Below, piece after piece: positions 9,021-17,904 of a DNA stretch of 64,000 nucleotides; position 1 is the stretch's first letter, and every line of letters starts with the position of its first letter. This stretch comes from Nonomuraea muscovyensis (lineage in GTDB: Bacteria; Actinomycetota; Actinomycetes; Streptosporangiales; Streptosporangiaceae), in the NCBI RefSeq assembly GCF_014207745.1, contig NZ_JACHJB010000004.1, positions 124,001 to 188,000 of the forward strand. The letters are read 5' to 3'. A program made the translations under genes and the position numbers. A model generated the notes under the pieces. That model was not told the origin of the DNA and did no database searches. It saw only the letters and a list, made by a program, of their open reading frames with translations.

Positions 9021-11525
9021 GTGCCGAACATGTCCCGTCGCCAGGTTCTCTCCCTGCTCCCCGCCGCCGGTCTGCTCGCCGTAGCCGCCCCTTCGCGTGC
9101 CGCGGCGGGGATCGACCACGCGCGACTGCTCGCCAACACCGTGGCGATCTTCGCCGGGACCCCGGACGTCAACGCCCGCCCCGAGGTCGCCGGCAAGCTC
9201 GCGACGATCGCCGGCACCGCCGGGCAACGGCTGGCCGCCATGGACCGGGCGGGCGCCGGTGAGCTGTTCTCGGGCCTGCGGCTCGGCACCGACGACGCCA
9301 ACCTGCGCCTGGCCTTCCAGTACCTGTACGAGATCGCGCTGGCCACCCGCACGCCGGGTGGCGGGCTCGTCGACGACGTCGCCGCCCAGCGGCGGGTCGC
9401 CGAAGGTCTCCAGTGGTTGCACGAGCGCCACTACGGCGACCAGTCCAAGGGCTACTACGGCAACTGGCACAACTGGGAGATCGGCATCTCCACCCACGTG
9501 AGCAGGACGCTGGTCCTGCTCGCCGAGAGGCTACGGGAGGAGCGGCCCGACCTGACGGCGACCTACCTCGCCTCGATGGACGCCTACCTGCGCAACGGCA
9601 AGGACGGCGACGTCGACCTCGACTCGCGTTTCCACACCGGGGCGAACCTGGCCGACATCACCGCCAACCGGATCCTCCAGGGCGCGCTCACCGGCGACGA
9701 CGCCCGCGTCGGCAAGGCCATCTCCGATCAGGCCACGGTCTTCGCCACGATCGACCCCTACGACCTGCGGCACGGGGTCACCGACGGCTACTACCGCGAC
9801 GGCTCCTTCATCCAGCACCACTCGGTCGCCTACACCGGCTCCTACGGGCGCATCCTGCTGACCCGCGTCGTGCAGACCCTCAAGATGCTCCAGGGCGCGA
9901 CGAGCGGCGACGCCTCCGACCTGGCCGGCGTCGTGTACCGCTGGATCGCCGACGGCTTCGCCCCGCTGATCTTCGAGGGCTGGATGATGGAGATCGTCAA
10001 GGGGCGGGCGGCCTCGCGCACCACCACCGGCTACGCCGACGTCGGAGTGATCGTGGAGGCCATCGCCGACCTGGCCGACCACGTCGAGGACGCCGGCGCG
10101 CTCGCTCTGCGGAAGTACGTCAGGTTCCTGCCGCCCGCCGACACGGCCGCCTTCGTCTCCCCGGTCAGCATCGCCCGTTACGCGGCCATCCGCCTCGACT
10201 CCGCCGTCCCGGCCGCCGACCTGAACCCGCCCGAGCGCAGCGTGGCCTTCAACGCCATGGACAGGACCGTCCACCGGCGCCCCGGCTACGCCTTCGCCCT
10301 GGCGCGCAGCTCCGACCGGATCAGCAAGTACGAGTACATGAACGGCGAGAACCTGATGCCCTGGTTCCAGGGCGACGGCGCCTACTACCTCTACCTCGCG
10401 GGCGAGGACCAGCGCGAGGTCTTCGGCGTCGACTACTACACGACCGTCTCGCCGTACCGGCTGGCCGGGGTCACCGCGCCGGTGGAGGAGCGACGGACGG
10501 TGCCCGAGTCGTACGGCCGGTTCTGGTACGAGAACCCGGGTCATCCGCTGAACTTCACCTCCTCCTCGGAGTCCCAGAACACCTACGTGTACTTCCCCCG
10601 CGCCGGGAACACCTTCTCCGGCGGCGCGACGCTCGGCGCCTACGGGGCGGCCGGCATGGTGCAGTCCGACGACGCCGCGTACACCGCCAAGGAGGCCGGC
10701 ATCCTGCCCGGCGACTTCGTCGCCTACCGGAACGCCCGCGCGACCAAGTCCTGGTTCATGCTCGACGACGAGATCGTCGTGCTGGCCGCGGGAGTCTCCG
10801 GCCAGGGCGGCCGCGATGCGGTGACCACCGTGGACAGCCGCATCGCCGCTCCCGGCGACGCGATCGAGCTCACCGGCGAGCGCTGGGACGGCAGGGCCTG
10901 GCAGGCGGGCGACACCAGGCCCCCACGCTGGCTGCGCTACGCCAACGGCACCCGCCGCACCGCGATCGGCTACGCCTTCCTCACCAGGCAGCCCGTCGCG
11001 GCGGGGGTGGAGACGGTGACCCGCAGCCGCAGAGTCGTCCGCACCGCCAACCCCGACACCAGCGTGACCAAGAACGTCTTCACCGCCTCGATCACCCACC
11101 CCGCCACCGGCGGCGTCCCCACCCTCGCCTACGCCCTGGTCCCCAACGCGACCGAGACCCATCTGCGCCGCTACGCGGACGGTCCGCTGACCGTCCTGGC
11201 CAACGACGGCCGCGTGCAGGCGATCAAGCATGAGACCCTCGGGATCGTCGCCGCCAACGTCTTCGCCGACGGCCCCCGCCACGCCGGGCGCCTGCTCGTC
11301 TACGGCCCCGCCTCGGTCATCGTGCGGTCCGGCGAGCACACGACCGTCGCCCTGTCCGACCCCACGATGAGACGCGACCGCGTCGCCGTCGTCCTGCACG
11401 GCCCGCCCCTCAGGCTCGACGCGGCCGACGAGGGGGTGACGGTACGGCGCGTGCCGGGCGGCACCCTGATCCAGGCGGCGACCCGCCACGCCCACGGCCG
11501 CACCTTCACCGCCACCCTGCGCTGA
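9021..11525 (+). CDS. Tat-exported polysaccharide lyase family 8 (hyaluronate/chondroitin/xanthan lyase type)
   Basis: The 834-residue secreted enzyme cleaves uronic-acid-containing polysaccharides by beta-elimination. The N-terminus reads MSRRQVLSLLPAAGLLA, a twin-arginine signal ending near ASRAAAG. The alpha/alpha-toroid catalytic part shows the PL8 signatures: NWHNWEIG near 155 (catalytic Asn), DGSFIQHHSVAYTGSYG near 257-273 (catalytic His and Tyr), and the later MNGENLMPWFQGDGAYYLY block. The beta-sandwich C-terminal part completes the usual length. The GTG at 9021 has GGAG 8 nt upstream. Substrate cannot be fixed from sequence. It sits beside a glycan-building locus, so it could remodel the organism's own polymer or digest a foreign one. 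Confidence 0.9.
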   Translation: MPNMSRRQVLSLLPAAGLLAVAAPSRAAAGIDHARLLANTVAIFAGTPDVNARPEVAGKLATIAGTAGQRLAAMDRAGAGELFSGLRLGTDDANLRLAFQYLYEIALATRTPGGGLVDDVAAQRRVAEGLQWLHERHYGDQSKGYYGNWHNWEIGISTHVSRTLVLLAERLREERPDLTATYLASMDAYLRNGKDGDVDLDSRFHTGANLADITANRILQGALTGDDARVGKAISDQATVFATIDPYDLRHGVTDGYYRDGSFIQHHSVAYTGSYGRILLTRVVQTLKMLQGATSGDASDLAGVVYRWIADGFAPLIFEGWMMEIVKGRAASRTTTGYADVGVIVEAIADLADHVEDAGALALRKYVRFLPPADTAAFVSPVSIARYAAIRLDSAVPAADLNPPERSVAFNAMDRTVHRRPGYAFALARSSDRISKYEYMNGENLMPWFQGDGAYYLYLAGEDQREVFGVDYYTTVSPYRLAGVTAPVEERRTVPESYGRFWYENPGHPLNFTSSSESQNTYVYFPRAGNTFSGGATLGAYGAAGMVQSDDAAYTAKEAGILPGDFVAYRNARATKSWFMLDDEIVVLAAGVSGQGGRDAVTTVDSRIAAPGDAIELTGERWDGRAWQAGDTRPPRWLRYANGTRRTAIGYAFLTRQPVAAGVETVTRSRRVVRTANPDTSVTKNVFTASITHPATGGVPTLAYALVPNATETHLRRYADGPLTVLANDGRVQAIKHETLGIVAANVFADGPRHAGRLLVYGPASVIVRSGEHTTVALSDPTMRRDRVAVVLHGPPLRLDAADEGVTVRRVPGGTLIQAATRHAHGRTFTATLR

Positions 11526-11545
11526 TCCGGCCCTCGGTGATCGAT

Positions 11546-11572
11546 CCGGCGGGCGGAAGGCTGTGCCGCCGG
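11546..11572. terminator. Possible bidirectional hairpin between convergent genes
   Basis: The arms ccggcgg (11546-11552) and ccgccgg (11566-11572) pair over 7 bp with a 13-nt loop between the ends of the lyase and regulator genes. It is weak, and no T-run is present. Confidence 0.3.
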
Positions 11573-11573
11573 G

Positions 11574-11801
11574 TCAGTTGTCGCGCCGGGAGAGCCAGAG
11601 GCCGATGGCGGTGACGCGGGAGTCCACTCCCAGCTTCGCGTAGATGCGGTTGACGTGGTTCTTGACCGTCTTCTCGCTCAGGAAGAGCCGCCGCGCGATC
11701 TGGCCGTTGGACTGACCGGTCGCGATCAGGTCCATGACCTCGGCCTCACGCTTGCTCAACGACGTGAGCACGCTCTCGAACGCTGCGTCGTCGACTCTCA
11801 T
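11574..11801 (-). CDS. Small LuxR-type HTH protein
   Basis: The protein is only 75 residues and is almost entirely a LuxR/GerE DNA-binding domain: LSKREAEVMDLIATGQSNGQIARRLFLSEKTVKNHVNRIYAKLGV (continuous pattern across residues 14-58) with the canonical SEKTVKNH recognition helix. There is no receiver, GAF or ATPase domain. The ATG at 11801 is supported by GGAGG 7 nt upstream; the open frame runs further upstream without a credible start. It may be a stand-alone regulator of the lyase gene it converges on or of the surface locus beyond it; the target is unknown. Confidence 0.75.
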   Translation of the reverse strand: MRVDDAAFESVLTSLSKREAEVMDLIATGQSNGQIARRLFLSEKTVKNHVNRIYAKLGVDSRVTAIGLWLSRRDN

Positions 11802-12249
11802 CCGGCCTCCGGGTTCGCGCAGACGGGCAGAATCGCCGAGGGCCCCCGCGCTTCCGGCGTTAGTGGTAGACAGCGAGCATAACTCGCATTGACACGATTT
11901 GGGGGACGTTAAGGAGAAAACGCCAATGTTCTGGCAGAGGCGGCGAAGGGGCCAGGTCAGCCGGTGCCGGCTCCCCCTCCGGGGCGGTCCGGCAAGATCA
12001 CCAGATGCGAACCCTCCACGGAACCGCGCAGAGCGGGCCGAAGCGGGCCGAGCCCGACTCGGGGGCAGGACACGGGGGCTTGATCGACCGTCAACATATG
12101 GAGAATCAATCGCCCGCATTCGGTAAGGCGTGTGCGGCGCACGAAGCCCCCCATGAGGCGGCACATATAACGGGTTTCATAGCGAACATGTCGCTGGCAT
12201 GCCGGGCGAAATGTTCCAGGGCCCGCACTACCGTCACGGGGAGTCCGAA
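11802..12249. other. Intergenic region between divergent regulator and surface-protein genes
   Basis: About 450 bp carry no convincing gene. The stretch near 12095-12240 is richer in A and T than its surroundings and must hold the promoter of the surface-protein gene at 12250. A ttgaca hexamer occurs at 11889-11894 but no matching -10 element follows at the right distance. Small open frames here lack ribosome sites and family resemblance. Confidence 0.5.
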
Positions 12250-12993
12250 ATGGCAATAAAAATCAGGAAATCTATCCTGGCCGCGGTGGCCATAGGGAGT
12301 GGATTGGCGTTCGCCGGCACGGGGATGGCGACGGAGGCCAGTGCCGCCTCCCACCCGTCGCCCATGATGGCGGCGCTCCAGCCGTACCCGCCGCAGCCGA
12401 TCGACTGCGACTCCGAGGGGAACGACGTCGTCGTCTGCGCCGACATCACGAACAACAACGTGAACGACAACGACAACCACGCGGACGCCGATGCCGTCGC
12501 CATCTCGCAGTCGGAGCAGGAGCAGTTCGACAACGCGCTGACCTCCGACGACCCGAACCTCGCGCCTCTCGGGGACTTCAGCGACATCCAGTCGTTCCCG
12601 AGCGCCAACGAGCTCGACAGCGCCACGGGCCCCGTCCAGCCCGGCCTCCTCGACCACGAAGGCGATGACGAGGACGGGGACGACGGCGAGGACGGTGAGG
12701 ACGGCGACGACTCCGACGGCACGTCCGAGGACAGCAGCTCCAACCAGGACAAGCACTTCACCATCGACATCGGTGACAAGGACCACGACTTCGACAAGGA
12801 CTTCGGCCACGGTTGGTGGGACGAGGACGAGTGCTTCGAAGGGTACTGCGAGAAGGTCGTCAAGAAGGAGCTGCCCATGACGGGCTCGTCCTCCGTTAGC
12901 ACCCTGGCAGGGGCCGGCACCGGCCTGCTGCTCGCCGGCGCGGCCGGCACGCTCATCGCCATGAGGCGTCGTCGCTCCACCGATGCCAAGTAA
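12250..12993 (+). CDS. LPXTG-type cell-wall-anchored acidic protein
   Basis: The 247-residue surface protein has an N-terminal signal peptide (basic start MAIKIRKS, hydrophobic core, cleavage after ASA near residue 33). A middle region very rich in Asp, Glu, Asn and Ser includes a run of about 25 acidic residues near 138-160. The C-terminus is a textbook sorting signal: LPMTG, a hydrophobic helix, then RRRRS. A class C/E-like sortase elsewhere in the genome should attach it to peptidoglycan. The ATG at 12250 has GGGGAG upstream. Its last 11 nt overlap the next gene, so the two are translationally coupled. The function of the acidic region is unknown; divalent cation binding is possible. Confidence 0.85.
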   Translation: MAIKIRKSILAAVAIGSGLAFAGTGMATEASAASHPSPMMAALQPYPPQPIDCDSEGNDVVVCADITNNNVNDNDNHADADAVAISQSEQEQFDNALTSDDPNLAPLGDFSDIQSFPSANELDSATGPVQPGLLDHEGDDEDGDDGEDGEDGDDSDGTSEDSSSNQDKHFTIDIGDKDHDFDKDFGHGWWDEDECFEGYCEKVVKKELPMTGSSSVSTLAGAGTGLLLAGAAGTLIAMRRRRSTDAK

Positions 12994-14752
12994 GACACGC
13001 CTCAACCGGCGTCACGTCGTCGTATACGGGCTGCTGGGCCCCGTGGCCTGCCTCGCGCTGGCCGGGGGGTGGTCGGCGCGTCTCGGACTGAACGTGCGGG
13101 AGCAGCTCCAGGCGACCAAGGACGCCCTGGAGAACCTCCCCGTGGGCGACCCCGCTCGACTGGGCGGGGCGCTCGCGCTCGCGCAGCGGCACGCGGCCGA
13201 GGCGCGCCGGCTCACCAGCGGCCAGGACTGGTCGTTGCTCGCCCACTCACCCGTGGTGGGTGACGGGGCGACGACCGTTCGCGGGCTCGCCGAGTCGGCC
13301 GCCGACCTGACCAGCGTGCTGGCCGGCGTCCACCAGGCCGGCGCGGGGCTGATCCAGGCGGGCGGCTTCTCCATGGACGACATGGGCAAGCTGCTGGACG
13401 GACTGGACTCCGCCGCGCCGGCCCTGGCGGCCGCCACCACGAAGATCGCCGGCACGCGGGCCCGCCTGGCGGCCACCCCGGCGCAGACCGGCGTCGACCT
13501 GGTGGACGAGGCGCGGGCCACGGCGCTGCGCGAGATCGACCGGCTGCACGGCTGGCTCGACACCGCCTCCGACGCCGCCGCACTGCTTCCTCCGATGCTG
13601 GGCCGCGAAGGCCCACGCCGCTACTTCCTGGCGTTCCAGACCAACGCCGAGGCACGCGCGACCGGCGGGCTGGTCGGCGCGTTCGGCATCCTCAAGGCGA
13701 GCCGCGGCGGGCTCGCCATCGAGGGTCTCTCCTCCAACAGCGCCCTGGCGACCAGCCCGCGGCCGGTCGTCCACCACGGGCCCACCTACACCGCCCGCTA
13801 CGGGCGCAACGCCCAGGCCAAGCTCAACATCTCCAACCTCTCCCCGCACTTCCCCTACGCCGCCGAGACCTGGACCGCCCTGTGGGAGCGCCAGCACGGC
13901 CGGCGGCTGGACGGCGCCATCGCCACCGACCCCGTCGGCCTGTCCCACCTGCTGCGGCTGATCGGGCCCGTCTCCCTGCCCGGCGGCGAGCAGGTGAGCG
14001 CCGACAACGTCGTGGACCTCACCGAACGGCAGGCCTACGCCCGCTACGACGACCAGCACGCCCGCAAGAGGTTCCTCATGCGGATCGCCGGCGCGGTCGC
14101 CGACGAGGTGACCCGCGCCCGGCCGGACCCGCGGCAGGTGCTGCCCGTCCTGTCGAAGATGGTGCGCGAGCGCCGGCTGCAGGTCTGGAGCCGCAGGAAC
14201 GTCGAAGAGCGGCGCCTGGCGGCGACCCCGCTGGGCGGCACGCTGCCCGGACGGCCCGGACCGTACGCGAGCGTGGTGATCAACAACTCGGCGGGCAACA
14301 AGCTCGACTACTACCTGGGCCGGCAGGTGGAGTACTGGCTCGGCCCGTGCCGCGCCGACGGGTACCGCGTCTCGCGGGTGCGGGTCCGGTTGGTCAACGA
14401 CGTGCCCCGGCGCAAGCTGCCCGACTACGTCGTCAGCCGGCTCGACGAGCCGGCCCGGCGCCACGCCCGCGGCTCCAACCTGCTGTGGGTGTCGCTCTAC
14501 ACCGCACCCGGCACCAGGATCGGCGGCGTGCGGATCGACGGCGAGAGCGCGTCGGTGCTGCAGGCGGTCGAGCGCTCCCACCCGGTCCTCACGACGATGA
14601 TGGAGTTCGCGCCCCGGCAGGCGCGCACGCTGGAGTTCCACCTGCTGGAGCCCGCGTCGCAGGCCAGGCCGGTGGTGCCCGTCCAGCCGCTGGCCCGCCC
14701 GCAGCAGACGCGGGTCGTCTGGGACACCAGGGGCTGCACTCCCGACGGCTGA
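12983..14752 (+). CDS. DUF4012 domain-containing membrane-anchored protein
   Basis: This 589-residue protein has one N-terminal membrane anchor (VVYGLLGPVACLALAGG, about 12-28) and a large predicted extracytoplasmic part. The region PRRYFLAFQTNAEARATGGLVGAFGIL (residues about 211-238, with the NxxExRxTGG hallmark) places it in DUF4012, a family of unknown function common in actinobacterial polysaccharide loci. I infer a role in surface polymer attachment or display, helped by overlap with the LPMTG protein gene. The ATG lies inside the end of the previous gene. Confidence 0.8.
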   Translation: MPSKTRLNRRHVVVYGLLGPVACLALAGGWSARLGLNVREQLQATKDALENLPVGDPARLGGALALAQRHAAEARRLTSGQDWSLLAHSPVVGDGATTVRGLAESAADLTSVLAGVHQAGAGLIQAGGFSMDDMGKLLDGLDSAAPALAAATTKIAGTRARLAATPAQTGVDLVDEARATALREIDRLHGWLDTASDAAALLPPMLGREGPRRYFLAFQTNAEARATGGLVGAFGILKASRGGLAIEGLSSNSALATSPRPVVHHGPTYTARYGRNAQAKLNISNLSPHFPYAAETWTALWERQHGRRLDGAIATDPVGLSHLLRLIGPVSLPGGEQVSADNVVDLTERQAYARYDDQHARKRFLMRIAGAVADEVTRARPDPRQVLPVLSKMVRERRLQVWSRRNVEERRLAATPLGGTLPGRPGPYASVVINNSAGNKLDYYLGRQVEYWLGPCRADGYRVSRVRVRLVNDVPRRKLPDYVVSRLDEPARRHARGSNLLWVSLYTAPGTRIGGVRIDGESASVLQAVERSHPVLTTMMEFAPRQARTLEFHLLEPASQARPVVPVQPLARPQQTRVVWDTRGCTPDG

Positions 14753-14760
14753 GCCCCGCA

Positions 14761-14816
14761 CCACCCGACCCGGACGACCCGACCCGGACCACCCGGCCCA
14801 GACCACCCGGCCCGGC
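14761..14816. repeat. Four tandem 14-bp repeats
   Basis: There are four adjacent copies of a 14-bp unit: ccacccgacccgga, cgacccgacccgga, ccacccggcccaga, ccacccggcccggc. They lie between the DUF4012 and phosphatase genes. They have no evident coding role and no dyad typical of a terminator. Confidence 0.75.
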
Positions 14817-14914
14817 CGCCTCGGCACGCGCGGGGCGAGCCGGCCGGGCAGGGATGGGTAAAGGGCGGCGTGCCGCGGGCCCGTCCCGCGCCGGGGCCGC
14901 CTACGGTCGCGCTC

Positions 14915-15496
14915 ATGCAGCGTACGCCGGAGCCGGGTTTCCGCATCCTGTTCGTGTGCACGGGGAACATCTGCCGATCCCCGCTGGCCGAGCGGCTGAC
15001 CCGCTCCGCGCTCGGCCCGCCGTTCCAGGTGAGCAGCGCGGGCACCCGGGCCAGGCCCGGCATGGAGATGACCGAGCGCGCCCGGCGGGTGCTGCTCGGT
15101 CTCGGCGGAGATCCCGGCGGGTTCGCCTCGCGGCCGCTCACCGGCGAGCTGGTGGCGGCGGCGGATCTGGTGCTGACGGCCACGGTCGCGCACCGGGCCG
15201 AGGCGGTGGCGATGCACCTGCCGGCGGCCGGGCGGACGTTCACGATCGCCGAGTTCGGCGCCCTGAGCCAGGAGGTGCCCGCCGGGCCGCTGGTCGCCCA
15301 GCGCGACCCGGTGCGCCGGGCGCGGACGCTGGTCGAGCAGGTCCGGGAACTGCGCGGGCTGGTCCACGTGGACCAGCCCGACATCCCCGACCCGTTCGGC
15401 GGCTCCCGGTGGGCCTACCGGACGGCGGGGCGGCGCATCGCGCAGGCGCTGGCCGCCCCCCTGCGGCTGCTCACACAGCCGCCGGCGTCTTCTTGA
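14915..15496 (+). CDS. Low-molecular-weight protein tyrosine phosphatase
   Basis: This cytosolic phosphatase has the loop C15-TGNIC-R21-S (CX5R) near the N-terminus and the general acid Asp159 in DIPDPFGG. At 193 residues it is longer than the usual 150-160, through inserts in the middle. In polysaccharide loci these enzymes (Wzb type) dephosphorylate the Wzc-type tyrosine kinase. Here the kinase gene lies tail to tail, the two coding ends overlapping by 26 nt (15471-15496), which strongly suggests that pairing. The ATG at 14915 is chosen as it places the catalytic Cys at the family's normal position. Confidence 0.9.
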   Translation: MQRTPEPGFRILFVCTGNICRSPLAERLTRSALGPPFQVSSAGTRARPGMEMTERARRVLLGLGGDPGGFASRPLTGELVAAADLVLTATVAHRAEAVAMHLPAAGRTFTIAEFGALSQEVPAGPLVAQRDPVRRARTLVEQVRELRGLVHVDQPDIPDPFGGSRWAYRTAGRRIAQALAAPLRLLTQPPASS

Positions 15497-16859
15497 CCGC
15501 CGCGTCCTCCGGCCCCGAGTCGTAGCCGTAGCCGTAGCCGTAGCCGTCGTAGCGGCTGGCCTTGGCCGGCACGAAGTTCAGCACCGTGCCGACGATCCGG
15601 GCGTTGATCGACTCCAGCAGCTCGGTGCCCCGCTGGATGTGCTCCTGGCGCGTCCTGCCGTAGCGGGCGACCAGCATCGTCCCGTCGCAGACCGCCGAGA
15701 GCGTGGCCGCGTCGGTGACCGGCAGCAGCGGCGGCGCGTCGATGATCACCATGTCGAAATCGGTGGTGAGCTGGTCGAGCACCTGCCGCATGCCCTGCGA
15801 GGCGAGCAGCTCGCTCGGGTTCGGCGGGATCTGGCCGCTCGGCAGCACGTGCAGCCGCGGCTCGCCCCAGACCTGGACCACCTCGTTCAGGCGGGCCCGG
15901 CCGATCAGCACGTCGGTCAGGCCGACGCCGCCCTCGATGCCCAGGTACTCGGGGATGCGCGGGCGGCGCAGGTCGCCGTCCACCAGGATGACCCGCCAGC
16001 CCGCCTGGGCGAGGGTGATCGCCAGGTTGGACGACGTGGACGACTTGCCCTCGTTCGGCAGGCAACTGGTGATGACGAGCGACTTGGGCTGCCGGTCCAC
16101 GCCGATGAACTGCAGGTTGGTGCGCAGCGACCGGAACGACTCCGCCCGGGACGAGCGGCCCTTGCGCCGCACGATCAGCGGGTTGCGCCGGGCGTCCCGC
16201 TCGTAGCCGATGATGCCGAGAGTGGAGCTGCCGGACATCTCCTGCAACGCGTGCGAGCTCTTGACGGTCGTGTCGAGCCGGTCGCGCAGCACGAGCACGG
16301 CCAGCGAGACCAGCAGCGAGATCAGCACGCCGAACAGCACGTTGACCGCCGGCCGCGGGCTGACGGGCGCCAGGGGCACCTCGGCCTCGTCCACCACCGT
16401 GATCTTGATGGTCGACTGGTCCTTCCGCGTGGGCCGCTCGATCCGGTCGATCAGCTCGGTGAAGCGCGCGCCGAGGGTGTTGGCGAGCTGCGCGGCGCGG
16501 GCGGGATCGGTGTCGCTGACGGAGGCGCGCAGCAGGACCGTCCCCGGGACGACCTCGGCGGTGATGTTCCCCTGCACGCGACGGATGTCCTCGCCTGCGG
16601 CGATCTCGCTCACCAGCCGGCGGCTCGACAGCAGGGTGGCGTACGACTGCACCCGCTGCGCCGACAGCATCCCCGCCTGGTACGCGGTGGACAGGCTGCC
16701 TTCCTTGTCGTGGCCGGAGACCAGCATGGAGGTCGTCGCCACGTACGTCGGCGGCGTGTTGGCGGTGATCATGACCGCCGCGGTCACCCCGATGACCAGC
16801 GACAGCAGGATGAGCAACCAGTTCCTGCGTGCCAGCCGCACGTAATAGAGCAGATCCAC
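15471..16859 (-). CDS. Wzc-type polysaccharide chain-length determinant / tyrosine autokinase
   Basis: This is a fused Wzz domain and BY-kinase. Two membrane helices (about 12-35 and 170-190) bracket the extracytoplasmic Wzz region containing the PRP-like APVSPRPAVNVLFG segment. The cytosolic kinase follows with Walker A LPNEGKSST (about 267-275), Walker A' ILVDGDLRRP and Walker B MVIIDAPP. The C-terminus ends in a tyrosine cluster, YDGYGYGYGYD, the autophosphorylation site that controls polymer length in this family. I prefer the GTG at 16859, behind AAAGGCGG; a GTG at 16880 would add seven residues and overlap the preceding gene. It is the last gene of a minus-strand operon that starts at 21078. 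Confidence 0.92.
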   Translation of the reverse strand: MDLLYYVRLARRNWLLILLSLVIGVTAAVMITANTPPTYVATTSMLVSGHDKEGSLSTAYQAGMLSAQRVQSYATLLSSRRLVSEIAAGEDIRRVQGNITAEVVPGTVLLRASVSDTDPARAAQLANTLGARFTELIDRIERPTRKDQSTIKITVVDEAEVPLAPVSPRPAVNVLFGVLISLLVSLAVLVLRDRLDTTVKSSHALQEMSGSSTLGIIGYERDARRNPLIVRRKGRSSRAESFRSLRTNLQFIGVDRQPKSLVITSCLPNEGKSSTSSNLAITLAQAGWRVILVDGDLRRPRIPEYLGIEGGVGLTDVLIGRARLNEVVQVWGEPRLHVLPSGQIPPNPSELLASQGMRQVLDQLTTDFDMVIIDAPPLLPVTDAATLSAVCDGTMLVARYGRTRQEHIQRGTELLESINARIVGTVLNFVPAKASRYDGYGYGYGYDSGPEDAAVKKTPAAV

Positions 16860-16863
16860 GGGA

Positions 16864-17904
16864 TCAACGCCGCCTTTCACGGATTCTCGGAGGAGCTTTG
16901 AGATGTTCGATCGGCACGTAGACGTGCACGCCCTGCAACCGGCCGACCAGGAGTGCCGTGGCGCCGCCCGCGATCAACGCACCGGCGAACGGCGACACCA
17001 GGCGCAGGACGGTGGCGAGCCACAGGGCGCCGGCGAGCGCGGCGACGGCGCCGAGCAGGGCGGCGACCGCCCGCGTCGGCATGCCCGTCCGGCGCAGCCG
17101 GTGCGACACGTGGTCGGTGCCGCCCATCATCGGCGAGCGCCCCGCCCGGATCCGTGACAGCAGCACGACCCCGGTGTCGACTCCGGCCACGAAGGTCGGC
17201 AGGAGCAGACCGGCCACCGCGGTGTCGAGGCCGTGCCCCGTCACCAGCAGGACGGCGGAGCAGGTGAGCACGAACCCGATGAACAGCGATCCCGAGTCGC
17301 CCATGAAGATCCGGGCCGGCGCCCAGTTGTGCGGCAGGTAGCCGAGGCAGGCACAGGCCAGCCCGGCGAGCAGCAGGCCCAGCGCCGCGTGACCGCTGAC
17401 GAACGCGGCCGCCGACAGGAAGCCCGCCGTCACCGTGGCGATGGCCCCGAGGGCGCCGTCCATGTTGTCGAGCAGGTTGAACGAGTTGGTCATCACGACG
17501 ATCCACAGCACCGTGAGGGCCAGGTCCGGCCAGCCGCCGAACAGCGTGACGTGCACGCCGGACAGCACGACGCCGGACGCGGCGACCGCCTCGGCGGTCA
17601 GCCGGGTCACCGCGCGCAACGGCCTGATGTCGTCGATCAGCCCGAGCAGCGTGATCACCCCACCGGCCAGCAGGATCGCGACGATCCGCTGGTCGGCTTC
17701 GCGCAGCACCACGAGGACCGGCACGACCGTGCCGAGCACGATGGCCAGGCCGCCCAGGTAGGGGGTCGGCCGCGTATGGGCCTTCTTCTCGCTCGGGCGG
17801 TCGGTGAGGCCCCACCGCAGCGCCAGGCGCTTGAACGACGGGACGCTCAGGCCGCTGATGAGGTAGGCGGCGCTGCCCACCGTGAGGACGAGCATTCCGC
17901 TCAC
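16864..17904 (-). CDS. WecA/TagO-family polyprenyl-phosphate sugar-phosphate transferase
   Basis: This integral membrane enzyme has about ten to eleven helices and would start lipid-linked glycan synthesis by moving a HexNAc-1-phosphate from a UDP-sugar to polyprenyl phosphate. The family's acidic motifs are all visible: KAHTRPTPYLGG, LGLIDDIRPL, NSFNLLDNMDGA, FMGDSGS and a late GGTDHVSHRL loop. The C-terminal basic tail resembles actinobacterial WecA. GTG at 17904 overlaps the stop of the upstream epimerase (GTGA), implying translational coupling; an ATG at 17895 is an alternative. The sugar (GlcNAc is usual) is not proven. Confidence 0.9.
   Translation of the reverse strand: MSGMLVLTVGSAAYLISGLSVPSFKRLALRWGLTDRPSEKKAHTRPTPYLGGLAIVLGTVVPVLVVLREADQRIVAILLAGGVITLLGLIDDIRPLRAVTRLTAEAVAASGVVLSGVHVTLFGGWPDLALTVLWIVVMTNSFNLLDNMDGALGAIATVTAGFLSAAAFVSGHAALGLLLAGLACACLGYLPHNWAPARIFMGDSGSLFIGFVLTCSAVLLVTGHGLDTAVAGLLLPTFVAGVDTGVVLLSRIRAGRSPMMGGTDHVSHRLRRTGMPTRAVAALLGAVAALAGALWLATVLRLVSPFAGALIAGGATALLVGRLQGVHVYVPIEHLKAPPRIRERRR

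Noticed and set aside
11899..12126. Small plus-strand frame in the intergenic region
   Set aside because: It is Arg-rich, has no ribosome site and no resemblance to any family.
11574..12164. A longer, 196-residue version of the LuxR-type protein
   Set aside because: The extra 121 residues are low-complexity and Arg/Ser-rich, and the start has no ribosome site, while the ATG at 11801 has GGAGG.
13247..15367. A 700-codon open frame opposite the DUF4012 and phosphatase genes
   Set aside because: It lacks motifs and covers two clearly coding plus-strand genes.
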